Below are positions 9,890 to 20,179 of a stretch of 64,000 bases of DNA, piece after piece. The notes below the pieces were generated by a model. The model had not been told where the DNA came from. It did not search any database and saw only the letters and a list, made by a program, of their open reading frames with translations. The number at the start of each line of letters is the position of its first letter. The first letter of the stretch is position 1. Position numbers and translations under genes: made by a program. The stretch lies in NCBI GenBank assembly GCA_023548195.1, contig JAJHZJ010000696.1, positions 2,088,274 through 2,152,273 of the forward strand, in the 5' to 3' direction. This stretch comes from Bettongia penicillata ogilbyi. Taxonomy: Eukaryota > Chordata > Mammalia > Diprotodontia > Potoroidae.

Positions 9890-11065
9890 TATAAAAGCCT
9901 GGCATAATTCTTTAATGATAACATGAAAAGTCCTAAAGCTTTGAAAGAGCTGAAAAGGATAGAGGTTAAGGACAAAAAAAGTTTTTTTTAAAGTGATGTT
10001 GGAGAAGAGGAAAAAAACTCAAAGTTCGGTTGCTCAAGGTCAGAAGTGAAAGAAAGAGTAGGTTAATTTGAACATTTTCTTCTGTTTTCTTTGCTAAGGA
10101 GAATAATTTTCAACTAAGGAGATGAGAATAAGGTAAAGTGGAGTGGAGAGCACTCAGTTCCCCTGAATAAAGTCACCCAGATCAGATGAACTGCACCCTA
10201 AGGTACTGAAAGAATGGGCAGATATGAGTGGGGAACCATGCCTGATGAGCTAAGGGCTACAACACTGGAGGCTGGATGGAGAATCACTGTGGATCGACTT
10301 TGTGAGACTGCACAAAATTGAAATGTCACAAAGATTGGCAGAGGGTGGAGTCTACACCCTCTAGGTTTGGCTTCAATTTATGCTCACCCGCCCCTCCCCA
10401 AAAGCAGTCATCATTAGAAACACTATGGACTCTTGATGAGGTCATTTTCTTTTTTGATAGGGTTACTAGACTGATAAGATTGTACATTTAGAGCCAGAAA
10501 GGGATCTCTGAGTTTCTCTAGTTCATCTTCCTCACTTTATAGATGAGGAAACTGAGGCAAAGGAAGGTTGCATGATTTGCCCAAGGTTACACAGTAAGCA
10601 TCAAAGGTGAGTTTTGAACACAGGTTCTTTAACTCATAGACAGTTCTCTTTCCATTGTATCACACAGGGGAATGCTGTAGATATATTTTATCTGAATTCA
10701 GCCACGCATTTTACAAAGTCCCTTACCATCCTTGGGAAATGAAGAGCTTTAGGCAAGATACAGTATACTCAGCATGTAGTACAGTATACCCAGCATTGAT
10801 TGAATGAATGACTAGATCCCAAGAGGTGTTAGCCATGTCCTAGTGTCAGCTTGGAGGGGAATTCTCTACTGGAAAGTCATTCAAATCTGTAATTGGCCTT
10901 GTGCTATTTAAAAATTTTATCAATGAATTATTTGCTAGCACAAATGGTAGGATTATCACATTTGCAGATAGCACCAAATTAATATACTGGATAAAGAATC
11001 AAAGCACAAAGAAATCTCAGTGTCATCCCTAACAATATGAAATTTAATACCCAAATAGTCCAAAA
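9890..11065 (+). mobile_element. CR1/L3-type LINE remnant, split by a SINE
   Basis: Degenerate text typical of CR1/L3 ORF2 is visible: CCAGATCAGATGAACTGCAC, GGTACTGAAAGAATGGGCAG, then after the SINE at 10480-10680 TTTATCAATGAATTATTTGC, CACATTTGCAGATAGCACCA and AATATGAAATTTAATACCC. The ATTTGCAGATAG portion corresponds to the catalytic FADD-like region of the reverse transcriptase. No frame remains open. The tail around 11065-11380 is unclassified. Confidence 0.6.
10480..10680 (-). repeat. MIR-like SINE, antisense
   Basis: CATTTAGAGCCAGAAAGGGA, GATGAGGAAACTGAGGCAAA, GATTTGCCCAAGGTTACACA and CTCTTTCCATTGTATCACA. It interrupts the CR1/L3 remnant. Confidence 0.75.
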
Positions 11066-11379
11066 AGATCTATCCCTCCAACAGTGCAGATAGCAATCCA
11101 TTCATGCCTCCCCATACTTGTGCAGCTATCAACTGTATCTTTCTATTATGTCTCACAAGACACCCACCCAATGTCCTGGAGGCCTTCCTCGCTTTCTTAT
11201 AACATTCTGAGAGTACCACTAGAGGATGCTGGCCATGCCTCATCCTGGCCACATGACCATCTCATCTCTTCCTATCCTGCCTTTCCTTGATGACAGATTA
11301 TTTTTTAATTTTTGAGGTATTGAGGGAATTTTAATCATTATTCAGTGGAAAAAGTTTAAGAAGCCTTGATTAAGTGATG

Positions 11380-11500
11380 TAATTGGCATACTAGAAAGAG
11401 AGTTGGATTTATCTCTGAGTCCTAGATTCAGATCTCCTGACACTTACTAGTTAATCTGGGCAAGTGTTAATCTAGGCAAGTCTTTTTACCTGGATGTGCC
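11380..11500 (+). repeat. SINE fragment
   Basis: CATACTAGAAAGAGAGTTGG, CTAGATTCAGATCTCCTGAC and CTGGGCAAGTGTTAATCTAG. Confidence 0.6.
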
Positions 11501-11879
11501 TCAAGTAACTCCCTAGAACCTAGTCACTAAGTCTGAGAAAGCTTGGCATAGTGGGAGTGGGAGGGCATGCTGGCTTTGGAAGATGACATCCTTTAATCTG
11601 TTATTTTCTGAAGCACCTTAGTGGGGACATGTCACAGCCTGCTCACTCTCCCCCTTGCCTCTATATGATAATTATTTTTATTTCTTCAAAGACCATGGAA
11701 TTCTGTGCCTCACTGTCCTCTAACAACAGTAGTAGAATATCAGTGTTAAACACAAATGCTATTATTTCTAGAGGAATATATAGGCCATTAAAAGGATGTG
11801 GCAATGTCCTGAGGGCAATTCAGCCTTATCTTCCCCTCCTATTCAAATCTGGGCTCAAACTGTCCGTATCCCAGAAATG

Positions 11880-11955
11880 AGGGCAGTTAGGTAGCACAGT
11901 GGGTGGGGTCATGAAGAATCAGACATGATTGCAACGACTAAACAGTAACACCCCT
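11880..11955 (+). repeat. Internally deleted tRNA-derived SINE
   Basis: The head GGGCAGTTAGGTAGCACAGT is joined directly to the tail GGTCATGAAGAATCAGACAT; the whole middle of the SINE is missing. Confidence 0.65.
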
Positions 11956-11989
11956 CAAGATAAAGAGATTAATTTGGAGGTTATTGTCA

Positions 11990-12560
11990 TCATCTGTGTG
12001 AGAAGTGATGTAGAAAGAGGTAGAGGGGTTTGGATAAAGAGGTAGAAATGGCAAGATGTGCTAACTGCCTAGATATATGGGATGAGGAGAAGTGAAGAGC
12101 TTGGGATAATACTGGGTTGATGAACCCAAGACACTGGAAGGATGGGGATGCCTTCAACACAAATAGGGGAGCTTGGAAAAGGGGAGAGTTTAGGGGTAAA
12201 GATAGTGAATTCAGTTTTAGACAGGGTGCATTTGAAGATGTCTTCAAATTTGAAACGTCCCCTAGGTAACTGGTGATGTCAGAGTGAAGTTTGGGGGAGA
12301 GGTTGGAATTAGATACATAGATCTGGGACTCATCTGCCAAAAGATGATAATTAAACCCAAGGGAACTGATTAGGTTATGAAGAGAGAAAGCGGGAAGGGA
12401 AAAGAGAAGAAGGCGGTAGACAGAACCATGGGGAACACTTACAGTTAGAGGCCATCCTGTGGATTGGTGAGCCAGCAAAGGAACCCAAGAAGGAACTGTT
12501 AGGTAGGAGATAAACCAGGAGAGCCTAGTGTCACGGAACTTAGAGAGTAGAGAGTATCCT
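11990..12560 (-). mobile_element. L2 LINE with readable reverse-transcriptase remnant
   Basis: On the minus strand an open run of about 160 codons (12478-11990) reads GFNYHLLADESQIYVSNSNL and then SPKLHSDITSYLGDVS. This corresponds to the L2 ORF2 text around the catalytic motif, where active L2 reads YADDTQIY; here the YADD core has decayed to LADE. Downstream resemblance continues but frames shift. It is a dead fossil without its 5' or 3' ends. Confidence 0.75.
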
Positions 12561-12639
12561 GGATACTCTACCGGATCCTTGATCCAGTGTCAAATGCAAC
12601 TGGGAGAATGAGAAAGAATAGACTGATTGAAATCATCAG

Positions 12640-13247
12640 ATTTAGCAGTTGAGAAATCAGTGATGACTTCTGTGAAATCACTATAAATAAACCTAGTTTC
12701 TAAGACAAAGAGTTTTGCTCAAATTTTCAAAATTAAATAAAATAGCAACATTTTCTCATTAATTAAATAATTCGCTTGGAGTCCTACCCTGAGTTGCTCA
12801 AACATTATTTATTTCCCTGTCCTGTACTGCCATCTTATGAGGTGCCCGAGCCATGCTCACGTGACTGTCAATTTCAGTCCTACCACTCTTTACGTTTTCA
12901 CCCCCTTCCCAGAAGCCTCTTTGCCCTGGAGATAACTGCCCTTCGACCTCTTTTCTCATCAATGAGTTCCTGGCCACCATTTCAATGAGGTGCCCAGGTG
13001 ATGTTCACTGCACTCCAATAACTACTTCTCACTCTTTAGATTCCTTTTCGTCCTCTCAGCAGTCTTGCCACCCATGTGGGCAACCGTCTCCTTCTTTCCT
13101 GGCTTTCTAGCTCTCTGTCTTCCCTTTTTATGTTAACTTACTTTCAAATTTATGCTCCTTGAGAGTATTGGATTATTTTTGTCATTTTATCTTTAGTTTC
13201 AGAACTTAGCATAGGGCCTGGAACATAGAGTTTTACAAATTCTTAGT
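12640..13247. other. Unclassified stretch, possible L2-like 3' end on +
   Basis: I see no gene. From about 13080 the text CTGGCTTTCTAGCTC, TGCTCCTTGAGAGTATTGGA and TTAGCATAGGGCCTGGAACA resembles a LINE 3' end ahead of the microsatellite. The rest is not recognised. Confidence 0.4.
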
Positions 13248-13249
13248 CT

Positions 13250-13256
13250 ATCTACA

Positions 13257-13337
<81 letters not shown>

Positions 13338-13358
13338 GCCTGCCTGCCTGCCTGTCTG

Positions 13359-13397
<39 letters not shown>

Positions 13398-13680
13398 GTC
13401 TGTCTGTGTCTGTCTATCTATCAATCTATCTGTCTATCTGTATCTTTGTATCTATATATGTATCTATCCATGTATTTATCTATGTAAATCTATGTATCCA
13501 TGTTTCTATGTAACTATCCATGTAGTATCTGTGTATACCTATGTATCTATTTTTGTATCTATCAATGTAGTATATCTATGTATCCATGTATCTATCCATG
13601 TATTTATCTATGTGTATCTATGTATCCTTGTATCTATGCATGTAGTTATCTATGTATATCTATGTATCTATCTAGCATTC
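13250..13680. repeat. Compound TCTA / TCTG / CTGC microsatellite
   Basis: Pure TCTA units are followed by TCTG, CTGC (CTGCCTGCCTGC), TCTG and TCTA again up to about 13437. A degenerate TATC/TATG tract follows to 13680. Open frames here (63 and 69 codons) are repeat artefacts. Confidence 0.95.
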
Positions 13681-13869
13681 TGAAAGGGGAAGACCATATG
13701 TGCATATAAAATGTATCCAGCATAAACACCAAGTAAATAAATACAAATATATACAGAAAAATCAAATACAAGATAGAAGGCATTGGAGTTGAAAGATCAG
13801 GAAAAGCTTTGTGTAGAAAGAAGATGAAAGGTACCTGATCTGATTCTCTTCTCATTTTTAAAAGATCTG

Positions 13870-14220
13870 ATCTTTCCTATTTCTACATTCATTTTGAGTT
13901 CATTGTTGTATATGATGTAAGTTTTTTTACCCACTCTGATTTCTGCCAAATTGCTTTCCCATTTCCCCCAGAAATTCTTGTCAATTAGATAATTTGAGTT
14001 CTTTCTAGGCAATTTATGTTCAATGATTTCTGGTCCTTCTGTCTAGTCTGTTGCATTGATCTACTTTTCTACTTTTTAACCAGGACAAAAGAGTTCTACT
14101 TTATAATACAGTTCAAATTCTAGAAGTGCTATTCTCTCATTGTTCCTACTTTTCTTTCATTGTTTGCCAGGATATCCTCAATCATTTCCCTTAAATAGTT
14201 TTTAAAATTATTTTTGTCCA
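13870..14220 (-). mobile_element. L1 ORF2 fragment, antisense
   Basis: CTACATTCATTTTGAGTTCA, CTTTCCCATTTCCCCCAGAA and TCTGTTGCATTGATCTACTT follow the order of antisense L1 ORF2. It is truncated at both ends; the SINE tail at 14225-14330 follows it. Confidence 0.65.
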
Positions 14221-14224
14221 ATTT

Positions 14225-14330
14225 TATTAAAGTATGCTGAAGGAAGAAATGATAAACCACTTCAGTGTCTTTCTCAAGAAAACTCCACAGACAGTGTGGT
14301 CCACAGGGTCATGAAGAGTGGAACATTTAC
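14225..14330 (+). repeat. SINE 3' fragment
   Basis: GATAAACCACTTCAGTGTCT, TCAAGAAAACTCCACAGACA and GGTCATGAAGAGTGGAACAT match the SINE tail. Confidence 0.6.
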
Positions 14331-14809
14331 TGAACAGCGAAATTTAAAATATTCCCTTGGAAGCTTGATTAACTAAATCTTTAAAGTAATTTAGGTATTA
14401 TTGTCAGATTTGATGTCTAAAGTATATTGTTAGCCTGTGGTTACAAAGTTCTTTCCTGAGAGTTAGTAATGTTTGTTGGGGTTTGTCAGAGAAAATCTGA
14501 GAGGGAAAGTTTCTCAGGGCAAAGTGCTGTAGAAGCCACCAAACGTTTCCTGTATAGATTCAATTGATCCTTCTGGATTATTTGGAGAAAACTTTCCCCA
14601 AGCTCCTTCATCAGTCTTAAGGAAAACCCCTTGGGGGTTCTCATCCTATGTACCTTAATCAAAGTGAGGTGGTTGTTTGCAAATGATTTATCTGCTACCA
14701 GTACTCAGTTATTCTGATGATGACTGCTTTATAATGTAATTTGAGATCTGAGACCCTGCTTGGGCCCCGTCCGTTCTTCCCCTTATCCTTTTTTTTTCCT
14801 ACTTAGAGA

Positions 14810-15375
14810 ATCTTAGATTGTCAACTAATATTTAGTTAAAACAATAATTTCAGCAAAGCAGCAAGATATAAAAGAAATCTACACAAATCATTAACTTTTA
14901 TATACTGGAAGAAATAGAAATTGAAATATTATTTAAATAACTACTATATACAGTATTTTAGAGTTTATCCTGGAACATACAGAAACTATATACACACAAC
15001 TAGAAAACTCTCTATCGCAATAAAAACGGACCTGAATAATTGGAGAGATGCTAGTGGTTATATTTAGACGATGATAACACACTATTGCCCGAGCTGATTC
15101 GCACACTGAGTGCCATACCAGTCATCCTCCTATAGGAATACTTCATAGAGCTAGAAAAATGATGGCACAATTTATTTGGAGGAATGAAAGATTAGGAATC
15201 TTAGGGGAAATAATTAAAAAAGGGGGGATGGGAGATGGAAGGGAACCAAGATAATCCCACTCTCAAACTATACTATAAAGAATACAGCATCCTAATGACA
15301 GTACACATGGAAGAGTAAAGAATTCAATCAATAGGAAATATTAGGTATATAAATATAGAAAGAAACAAACCCAAA
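14810..15375 (+). mobile_element. L1 ORF2 fragment, sense strand
   Basis: TGGAGAGATGCTAGTGGTTA, GGCACAATTTATTTGGAGGA, GAATGAAAGATTAGGAATCT and TATAAAGAATACAGCATCCT follow the order of the L1 ORF2 region after the reverse transcriptase. It is in the opposite orientation to the L1 piece at 13.9 kb, so the two are separate insertions. No open frame survives. Confidence 0.65.
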
Positions 15376-15590
15376 GACCCCAAGGGAAGGGAACAAGCAC
15401 TTATTATGCACCTACTATGTGCTAGGTACTATACTAAGCATCTTATACGTATTATCTCATTTGATTCTCACAAAATACCTGTGAGATAGTTGGTATTAAT
15501 ATCCTTATTTTACAGTTGAGGAAATGAAGGCAAATAGAAGTCAAGTGACTTGCCCAGGGTCACACAGCCAATATCCTGGCCTCGAAGGTC
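15375..15590 (-). repeat. MIR-like SINE, antisense
   Basis: AAGCACTTATTATGCACCTA, CTACTATGTGCTAGGTACTA, TTACAGTTGAGGAAATGAAG and AAGTGACTTGCCCAGGGTCA. Confidence 0.8.
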
Positions 15591-16285
15591 CATGGTCTCT
15601 CCTCTGTTGCCTTTGCATCTATGTTTAGTTCATTTCATATATGAATGCCTTCACTCTTTCCTCTCCATTTCCTAGCACACAGAATCTCTACCTAGTTCTG
15701 AGATATCTCTTGCTTTCTTTTCAAGTGGCCAAGTGAATGTCCAAGTCTCAGAGGTTTGGATTCATTCTAAGAGGTATAGAGGCCTTGTTCACACTCAGTT
15801 CTGATTCAATCAAGAAGTATTATCACTTAACACTGGTAATTACTTTTGAGTGAAGGTAGAGCAATTAGTGGCTCCCACTCTTACAGTCTCCTAGTTTTAA
15901 TATTTGCTGTCCTTAGCAAATCTGCTGGGGTGTGTTTGGACAAAGCCATAGTCTCAAATCCTGTATCAGTCTTTAGTGATTTGGGAATGTTCTGCATTAT
16001 CCTTTTTGAATGCCTTCCCAGTGCCCTGGACTAAAAAGTCTTTGTGGCACAGGTGGGTATAAGACAATAAGACATAGTTCCAGGAGCATGGGGCAGGGAG
16101 GGAGCCTGGGAGTACTGGCATCAACAATAGTTGGTTTGTGATTCTGGACTGAGATGCCCCCTCTGGTAGTATCCCTAACTTTAGCCTTCAGCCCTGACCA
16201 GGGGATGAGAATAAGGGCTGAAAGACCTGCCTTCTGAAGGGCTCTGCAATTCCACAGAAGGGTCTTCGCAACCAGTCCCATCAGG
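15590..16285. other. Unclassified intergenic stretch
   Basis: Nothing recognised on either strand. Short open frames here have no family resemblance. Confidence 0.5.
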
Positions 16286-16289
16286 AATC

Positions 16290-16785
16290 AATGCCGTTCA
16301 ATGATGTTTTCAGTGTGGATTTCACCCACATGAATGGAGGCACCTGAACCTTTCTCAGAAGGAGCTGTACAAGGATCCTGGAGAATTCTAGGAACTCTGG
16401 CTCCTTGGGGTTTCCATTATCCAAACAAAATGTGATCTTTCAATTGGAGCAAGGGAAAACACCATGGATGTTGGAGGAGAAGGCTCTGTCCATATAGGGA
16501 AACTAGACCTAAAAGAAAGGAATCCCCTCCCGAAATGTACATTGTTATAGATAAAACATTACAGGAAAGACACCCAAGAAATACTCAAGATTCCACACTG
16601 GGGGAAAGCTGGAATGGTGATGTCAAGAAATTCTCTAAGCAATACGAAAGTGGTAAGTATTTTAATTATAATTAAAATTTTATTTAGTATCACAGAAATG
16701 CAAAAGAAATGGAAATGGAAAGAGCTTATTTACATGATGAGTGTGGAGAAGCATCCCTCCAAAGCTTGAAATACTCTCCTTATTT
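16290..16785 (+). pseudogene. KRAB zinc-finger retropseudogene (KRAB-A plus KRAB-B, decayed fingers)
   Basis: Through frameshifts the plus strand spells a KRAB-A box: FNDVFSVDFTHM, then RHLNLSQKELYKD, then LENSRNSGSLG. A KRAB-B box follows at once: NVIFQLEQGKTPWMLEE (about 16430-16482). A degenerate finger remnant, HDECGEA, is visible near 16735-16755. KRAB proteins recruit TRIM28 to silence mobile elements. In KRAB genes the A and B boxes usually sit on separate exons; here no intron separates them, which points to a processed (retroposed) copy. A stop inside the A box, several frameshifts and loss of the finger array make it non-functional. The parent gene cannot be named. Confidence 0.75.
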
Positions 16786-16909
16786 TATTTTGTTTTTTAA
16801 AGTTCAGGATACAAATCCTCCACAAAATATGATTTGACTGTAATTGGTGGTTATCTATAAATCTATTAACTTGTTGGTTCCATGAGCTAATAATAGATAA
16901 TTGCACTAG

Positions 16910-17135
16910 TTAGCATTTTTTATAGCACTTTAAAGTTTGCAAAGTGCTTCACAAATATTCTCTCATTTGCCCTTTGCAATAGCCTTGGGAGGTAGGTGAT
17001 ATTATTATCTCCATTTTACAGGTAAGGACATAGAGGCAGAGAGAGGTTAAGTGACTTGTTGAGGGTCACACAACTAGTAAGTATCTGATAGGATTTGAAT
17101 TCAAGTCTTCCAGATTCCAAATCTAGCCATCTATC
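16910..17135 (-). repeat. MIR-like SINE, antisense
   Basis: ATAGCACTTTAAAGTTTGCA, GCAAAGTGCTTCACAAATA, CATTTTACAGGTAAGGACAT, GGTTAAGTGACTTGTTGAGG and AGTCTTCCAGATTCCAAATC. Confidence 0.8.
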
Positions 17136-17679
17136 TATTTTCTTCTTCAACCAGCACAGCTTACAATTCATCCATGGCTTTTAATCCTCTGCACTAATTG
17201 CCCAGACTTTTCCAGAAATTGTACATGTAGCATGTACTCAACATGCTAGAAGACTTCCTCTGCATCTTTTGATATCCTGTGGATATCAGTGTAATTTGCA
17301 ATGTCTGCTCATCCTCACTCTTGCTTCATGACCATTTTTTAAAATTTTACTTACCGTTAATTACATAGGTAGTAACTTGCTACAGAAAACTCATACTCAC
17401 CATTTGTCTTTTCATTGTTATCTGATTATTGGTAAAATGATGGTAATATATAGGATCTACTTCAAAGCATCTAGTGAGGGTCAACTGTCCAATTATTATT
17501 CTTAAATTCTGAAGGTCCCCTCTTGATCTTCAACTGGAATGGTTTTTGGAGGAAGAAAAAGAATGCTGGGGGCTGGGAGGGATGGGGGATGAGGAGTGGA
17601 TGTGAGGGCAGTGGAGGTGGGGGCAGTGGAGGCAGGGAGGCAGGCCATACTGGACTGGAAGGAGCACTGAGTAGGATCA

Positions 17680-17760
17680 TACTTCTGGACTGTGTGCAGA
17701 GGACTGATGATCCCTTGCACATAGTAGGTACTTAATAAATACTTGTTGATTGGAATCAAG
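17680..17760 (+). repeat. L2 3' end
   Basis: TTGCACATAGTAGGTACTTA followed by ATAAATACTTGTTGATTGG is the typical L2 3' terminus. The preceding 17475-17680 is purine-rich, GC-rich and not assigned. Confidence 0.65.
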
Positions 17761-18278
17761 GAACTGTAATGGATTGATAGAAATCAGTTTTGAACAGAGT
17801 TCAGTAAGATCACAAGGAGTCAAAAGTGATGGGCTCAGACCCACAAAACCTGTGACAGCACCTTCCTTCCTTTCCCCATTTTCAGAGGATGTGTATGCGT
17901 AGGGGAGGGGGAAGGGATAGGGCAGTGAAGCTGCTTGTATAGTCCCTTCCCAGCTCCTGTAATGACAACCTGGTTGGTGACTTTTCTTTCCTAAGCACTA
18001 TTTCTTACAGGGTGACAAAACTCGGGTTAGCCAGCCCAAGAAGTTTGTTGTGTTTAAGGAAAGCAGTGAGAGCTAAGGAAAGAAAGGAGGAATTTCACTT
18101 TTTCACCAGGCCACTTGCTCTTGCTCTGCAGGGCTCAGCTGGGGGTAGAGTCAAAGCTGGAACCACACAGACTGAGGGTGGCAGGGAGCGGGGAGGGGCA
18201 GTGTTATTTCCTTACAGAAGTACCCAAAAGTAATTGAGATATGCATCAGGGACACTGGGGAACCCCGGATGCCTTGCC

Positions 18279-18297
18279 ACTTCCTGTGTGGTTGTGG
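18279..18297 (+). promoter_or_regulatory. Adjacent ETS and RUNX motifs
   Basis: ACTTCCTG (ETS) is directly followed by TGTGGTTGTGG, which contains the RUNX core TGTGGT. Tight ETS:RUNX pairs are known from blood and endothelial enhancers. Sequence match only. Confidence 0.35.
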
Positions 18298-18373
18298 CGT
18301 GAAGGAAAAGCTTAGCTCCTAGAAGGGAGGGCCAGTGAGCATATCCACAAATGTGTGGTTACCAAAGAGACAC

Positions 18374-18403
18374 TACCATGGCAACATAACAAGGTTACCA
18401 TGG
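18374..18403. promoter_or_regulatory. Two RFX X-box-like motifs
   Basis: TACCATGGCAAC (18374-18385) is close to the palindromic X-box GTNRCCATRGYAAC; a second half, GGTTACCATGG, lies at 18393-18403. Spacing is 7 bases. Confidence 0.4.
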
Positions 18404-18450
18404 TCTTAAAGCCAGTCATAAATCTGAAGAGCCCCAAACATGCTCACAAG

Positions 18451-18466
18451 TTCCCCCTGGTGGTTG
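18451..18466 (-). promoter_or_regulatory. CTCF-like motif, minus orientation
   Basis: The minus strand reads CAACCACCAGGGGGAA, a good match to the CTCF core. It faces the plus-oriented motif at 4658. Confidence 0.45.
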
Positions 18467-18589
18467 TAGAAAAGCAGTTTGGTCATAGACAAATGGAGAA
18501 TTTAAGTCTTAAAAGTTACTACACAAATATAACCAACCAGCGGTGAAATCACAGAATTTCAGATTTGGTAAGGAGCTTGTTCTTTAGAA

Positions 18590-18740
18590 AAAGTGTTTTG
18601 TGTGTGAGGCAATTGGGGTTAAGTGGCTTGCCCAGGGTCACACAGCTAATAAATGTCAAGTGTCTGAGCCACATTTGTACTCAAGTCCTCCAGACAGCAG
18701 GGCTGATCTCCATTCACTGTGCCACCTAGATACCTCAAGG
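18590..18740 (-). repeat. tRNA-derived SINE, antisense
   Basis: GTGAGGCAATTGGGGTTAAG, CTTGCCCAGGGTCACACAGC, GGCTGATCTCCATTCACTGT and GCCACCTAGATACCTC. Confidence 0.85.
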
Positions 18741-19261
18741 AGATTGTTCTTTTTTTTTTTTTTGTAATAAATATGTATTTTATTTTATATACATTTTAAG
18801 ACATTATTTCAAGAAGGGGTCCACAGGCTTCACCAGCTTACCCAAAGGGATCCATGACACGAAAAAACTTTAGGAAAAAGGAGGGGCATATTATTGGAAG
18901 TTTGATTTGCAAAATGTCTCATAAGATAAACACACTTTGGGCTCATTCTCTCTCATTTTCTACACTCCCCTGTAGTCTGTTCCCTGGTATGGTGGGGTCT
19001 AAAAAAGAAAAGCTGGATTCGGTTTTAGAGGAAGGACCTGGGTCTGTCATGACTATTTGTGTGACTACAGAGTCACATATTTAGAACTGGACAGAACATG
19101 AGAAGTTATCTAGTGCAACCAAGGCACAGGCAAATGAAGGCACTGTCACAGTCCTAGAATCATGTTTGCCTTGGGGGAAGGAGCTTGTTCTTAAACAAGA
19201 ACTACTATTAGCACAGTATGTAGCATAAAGTAAGTAAGAATTTAAGACTTTATCTATATTT

Positions 19262-19515
19262 ATAGCTGTTGTTCAGTTGTGTCTGACTCTTCATGACCCA
19301 TTTGAGATTTTCTTGGCAAAGATGCTGAAGTGGTTTCCCATGTTCTTCTCCAGCTCATTTTTACAGGTGAGGAAACTGAGGCAAACAGGGTGAAGTGACT
19401 TGCATGGGGTCACCCAGCTACTTAGTATCTGAGGCCAGCTTTGAACTCTGGAGGATTAGTCTCCTTGAGTTCAGTCCTGATGTTCTATGCACTATGGCAC
19501 CACCTAGGTGCCCAT
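19262..19515 (-). repeat. tRNA-derived SINE, antisense, full length
   Basis: GTTGTTCAGTTGTGTCTGAC, CATTTGAGATTTTCTTGGCA, GAGGAAACTGAGGCAAACAG and CTATGGCACCACCTAGGTGC. Head and tail are both present. Confidence 0.85.
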
Positions 19516-19574
19516 GAAGCTTACGGCACCATAGAAATATTCTTTTTTCTTAATTTAAAAGGACATCATGTATT

Positions 19575-19877
19575 CATCCTTTGTTGTTGAAGAATACCAT
19601 ACCATCAGAGAAATGATGACATGACTTGCACTTGACTTTGTTTTGAGTGAGGGAGGGCTGTGTGGGTCATCAGCCTCACTTCTTCTCCAGAGCCATCTGA
19701 ATCGTGTGACTAGATATTCATCAGGATGACTGGAGATGACCCAAGATGAGGCAATTGGGGTTAAGTGACTTGCCCAATGTTACACAGCCAGTGAGTGTCA
19801 AGTGTCTGAGATTTGAACTCAGGTCCTTCTGACTCCTGCACTGGTTCTCTATCCACTGCACCACTTAGCTGCTCCTA
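19575..19877 (-). repeat. Chimeric SINE: tRNA-type head plus RTE-type tail
   Basis: Read on the minus strand the element starts with the tRNA-type SINE head and GGGCAAGTCACTTAACCCCA, then switches at about 19745 to GGGTCATCTCCAGTCATCCT, CTGGAGAAGAAGTGAGGCTG and an RTE-type 3' end. The same junction appears at 63960, so the fusion is a family feature rather than chance adjacency. It resembles marsupial RTE-mobilised SINEs; the subfamily name is not certain. Confidence 0.75.
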
Positions 19878-20039
19878 AAGGACATCATATTTACACATGA
19901 AAGAACACCTTCCTGATAATGTACTTACCTTCTAACTTTCATGACCAAAACCTATATAAATCAACCAAGATGGGCATTTGTTGATAGTACCACAAATATA
20001 CCTTTTTAGCTGCCATTCTGGACCTGGACTTCTGAAACA

Positions 20040-20175
20040 GGACTGAATGAATGTACATTTGTTAAGCATTTACTATGTGCAAAATGCCGGGCTAAGCTCT
20101 GGTGATATAAATAGAAAAGTCAGACAGTCCCTATTCCCCTGGAGCTCATATTCTAATGCAGGAGACAACATTCTT
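20040..20175 (-). repeat. L2 3'-region fragment, antisense
   Basis: CATTTGTTAAGCATTTACTA, GTGCAAAATGCCGGGCTAAG and CCTGGAGCTCATATTCTAAT are the antisense L2 text also seen at 62160 and 63500. Confidence 0.6.
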
Positions 20176-20179
20176 AGCT

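Larger units (their letters stand above)
17780..18550. other. Repeat-free stretch with clustered transcription-factor motifs
   Basis: This is one of the longer unique segments downstream of ANXA5. It is relatively GC-rich and contains ETS, RUNX, RFX and CTCF-like motifs within 200 bases (18279-18466). It could be a distal regulatory element. Open frames of 73 and 63 codons show no family resemblance. Confidence 0.35.

Noticed and set aside
13250..13680. Regular repeats considered as a CRISPR array
   Set aside because: They are simple tetranucleotide tracts without spacers, in a vertebrate genome.
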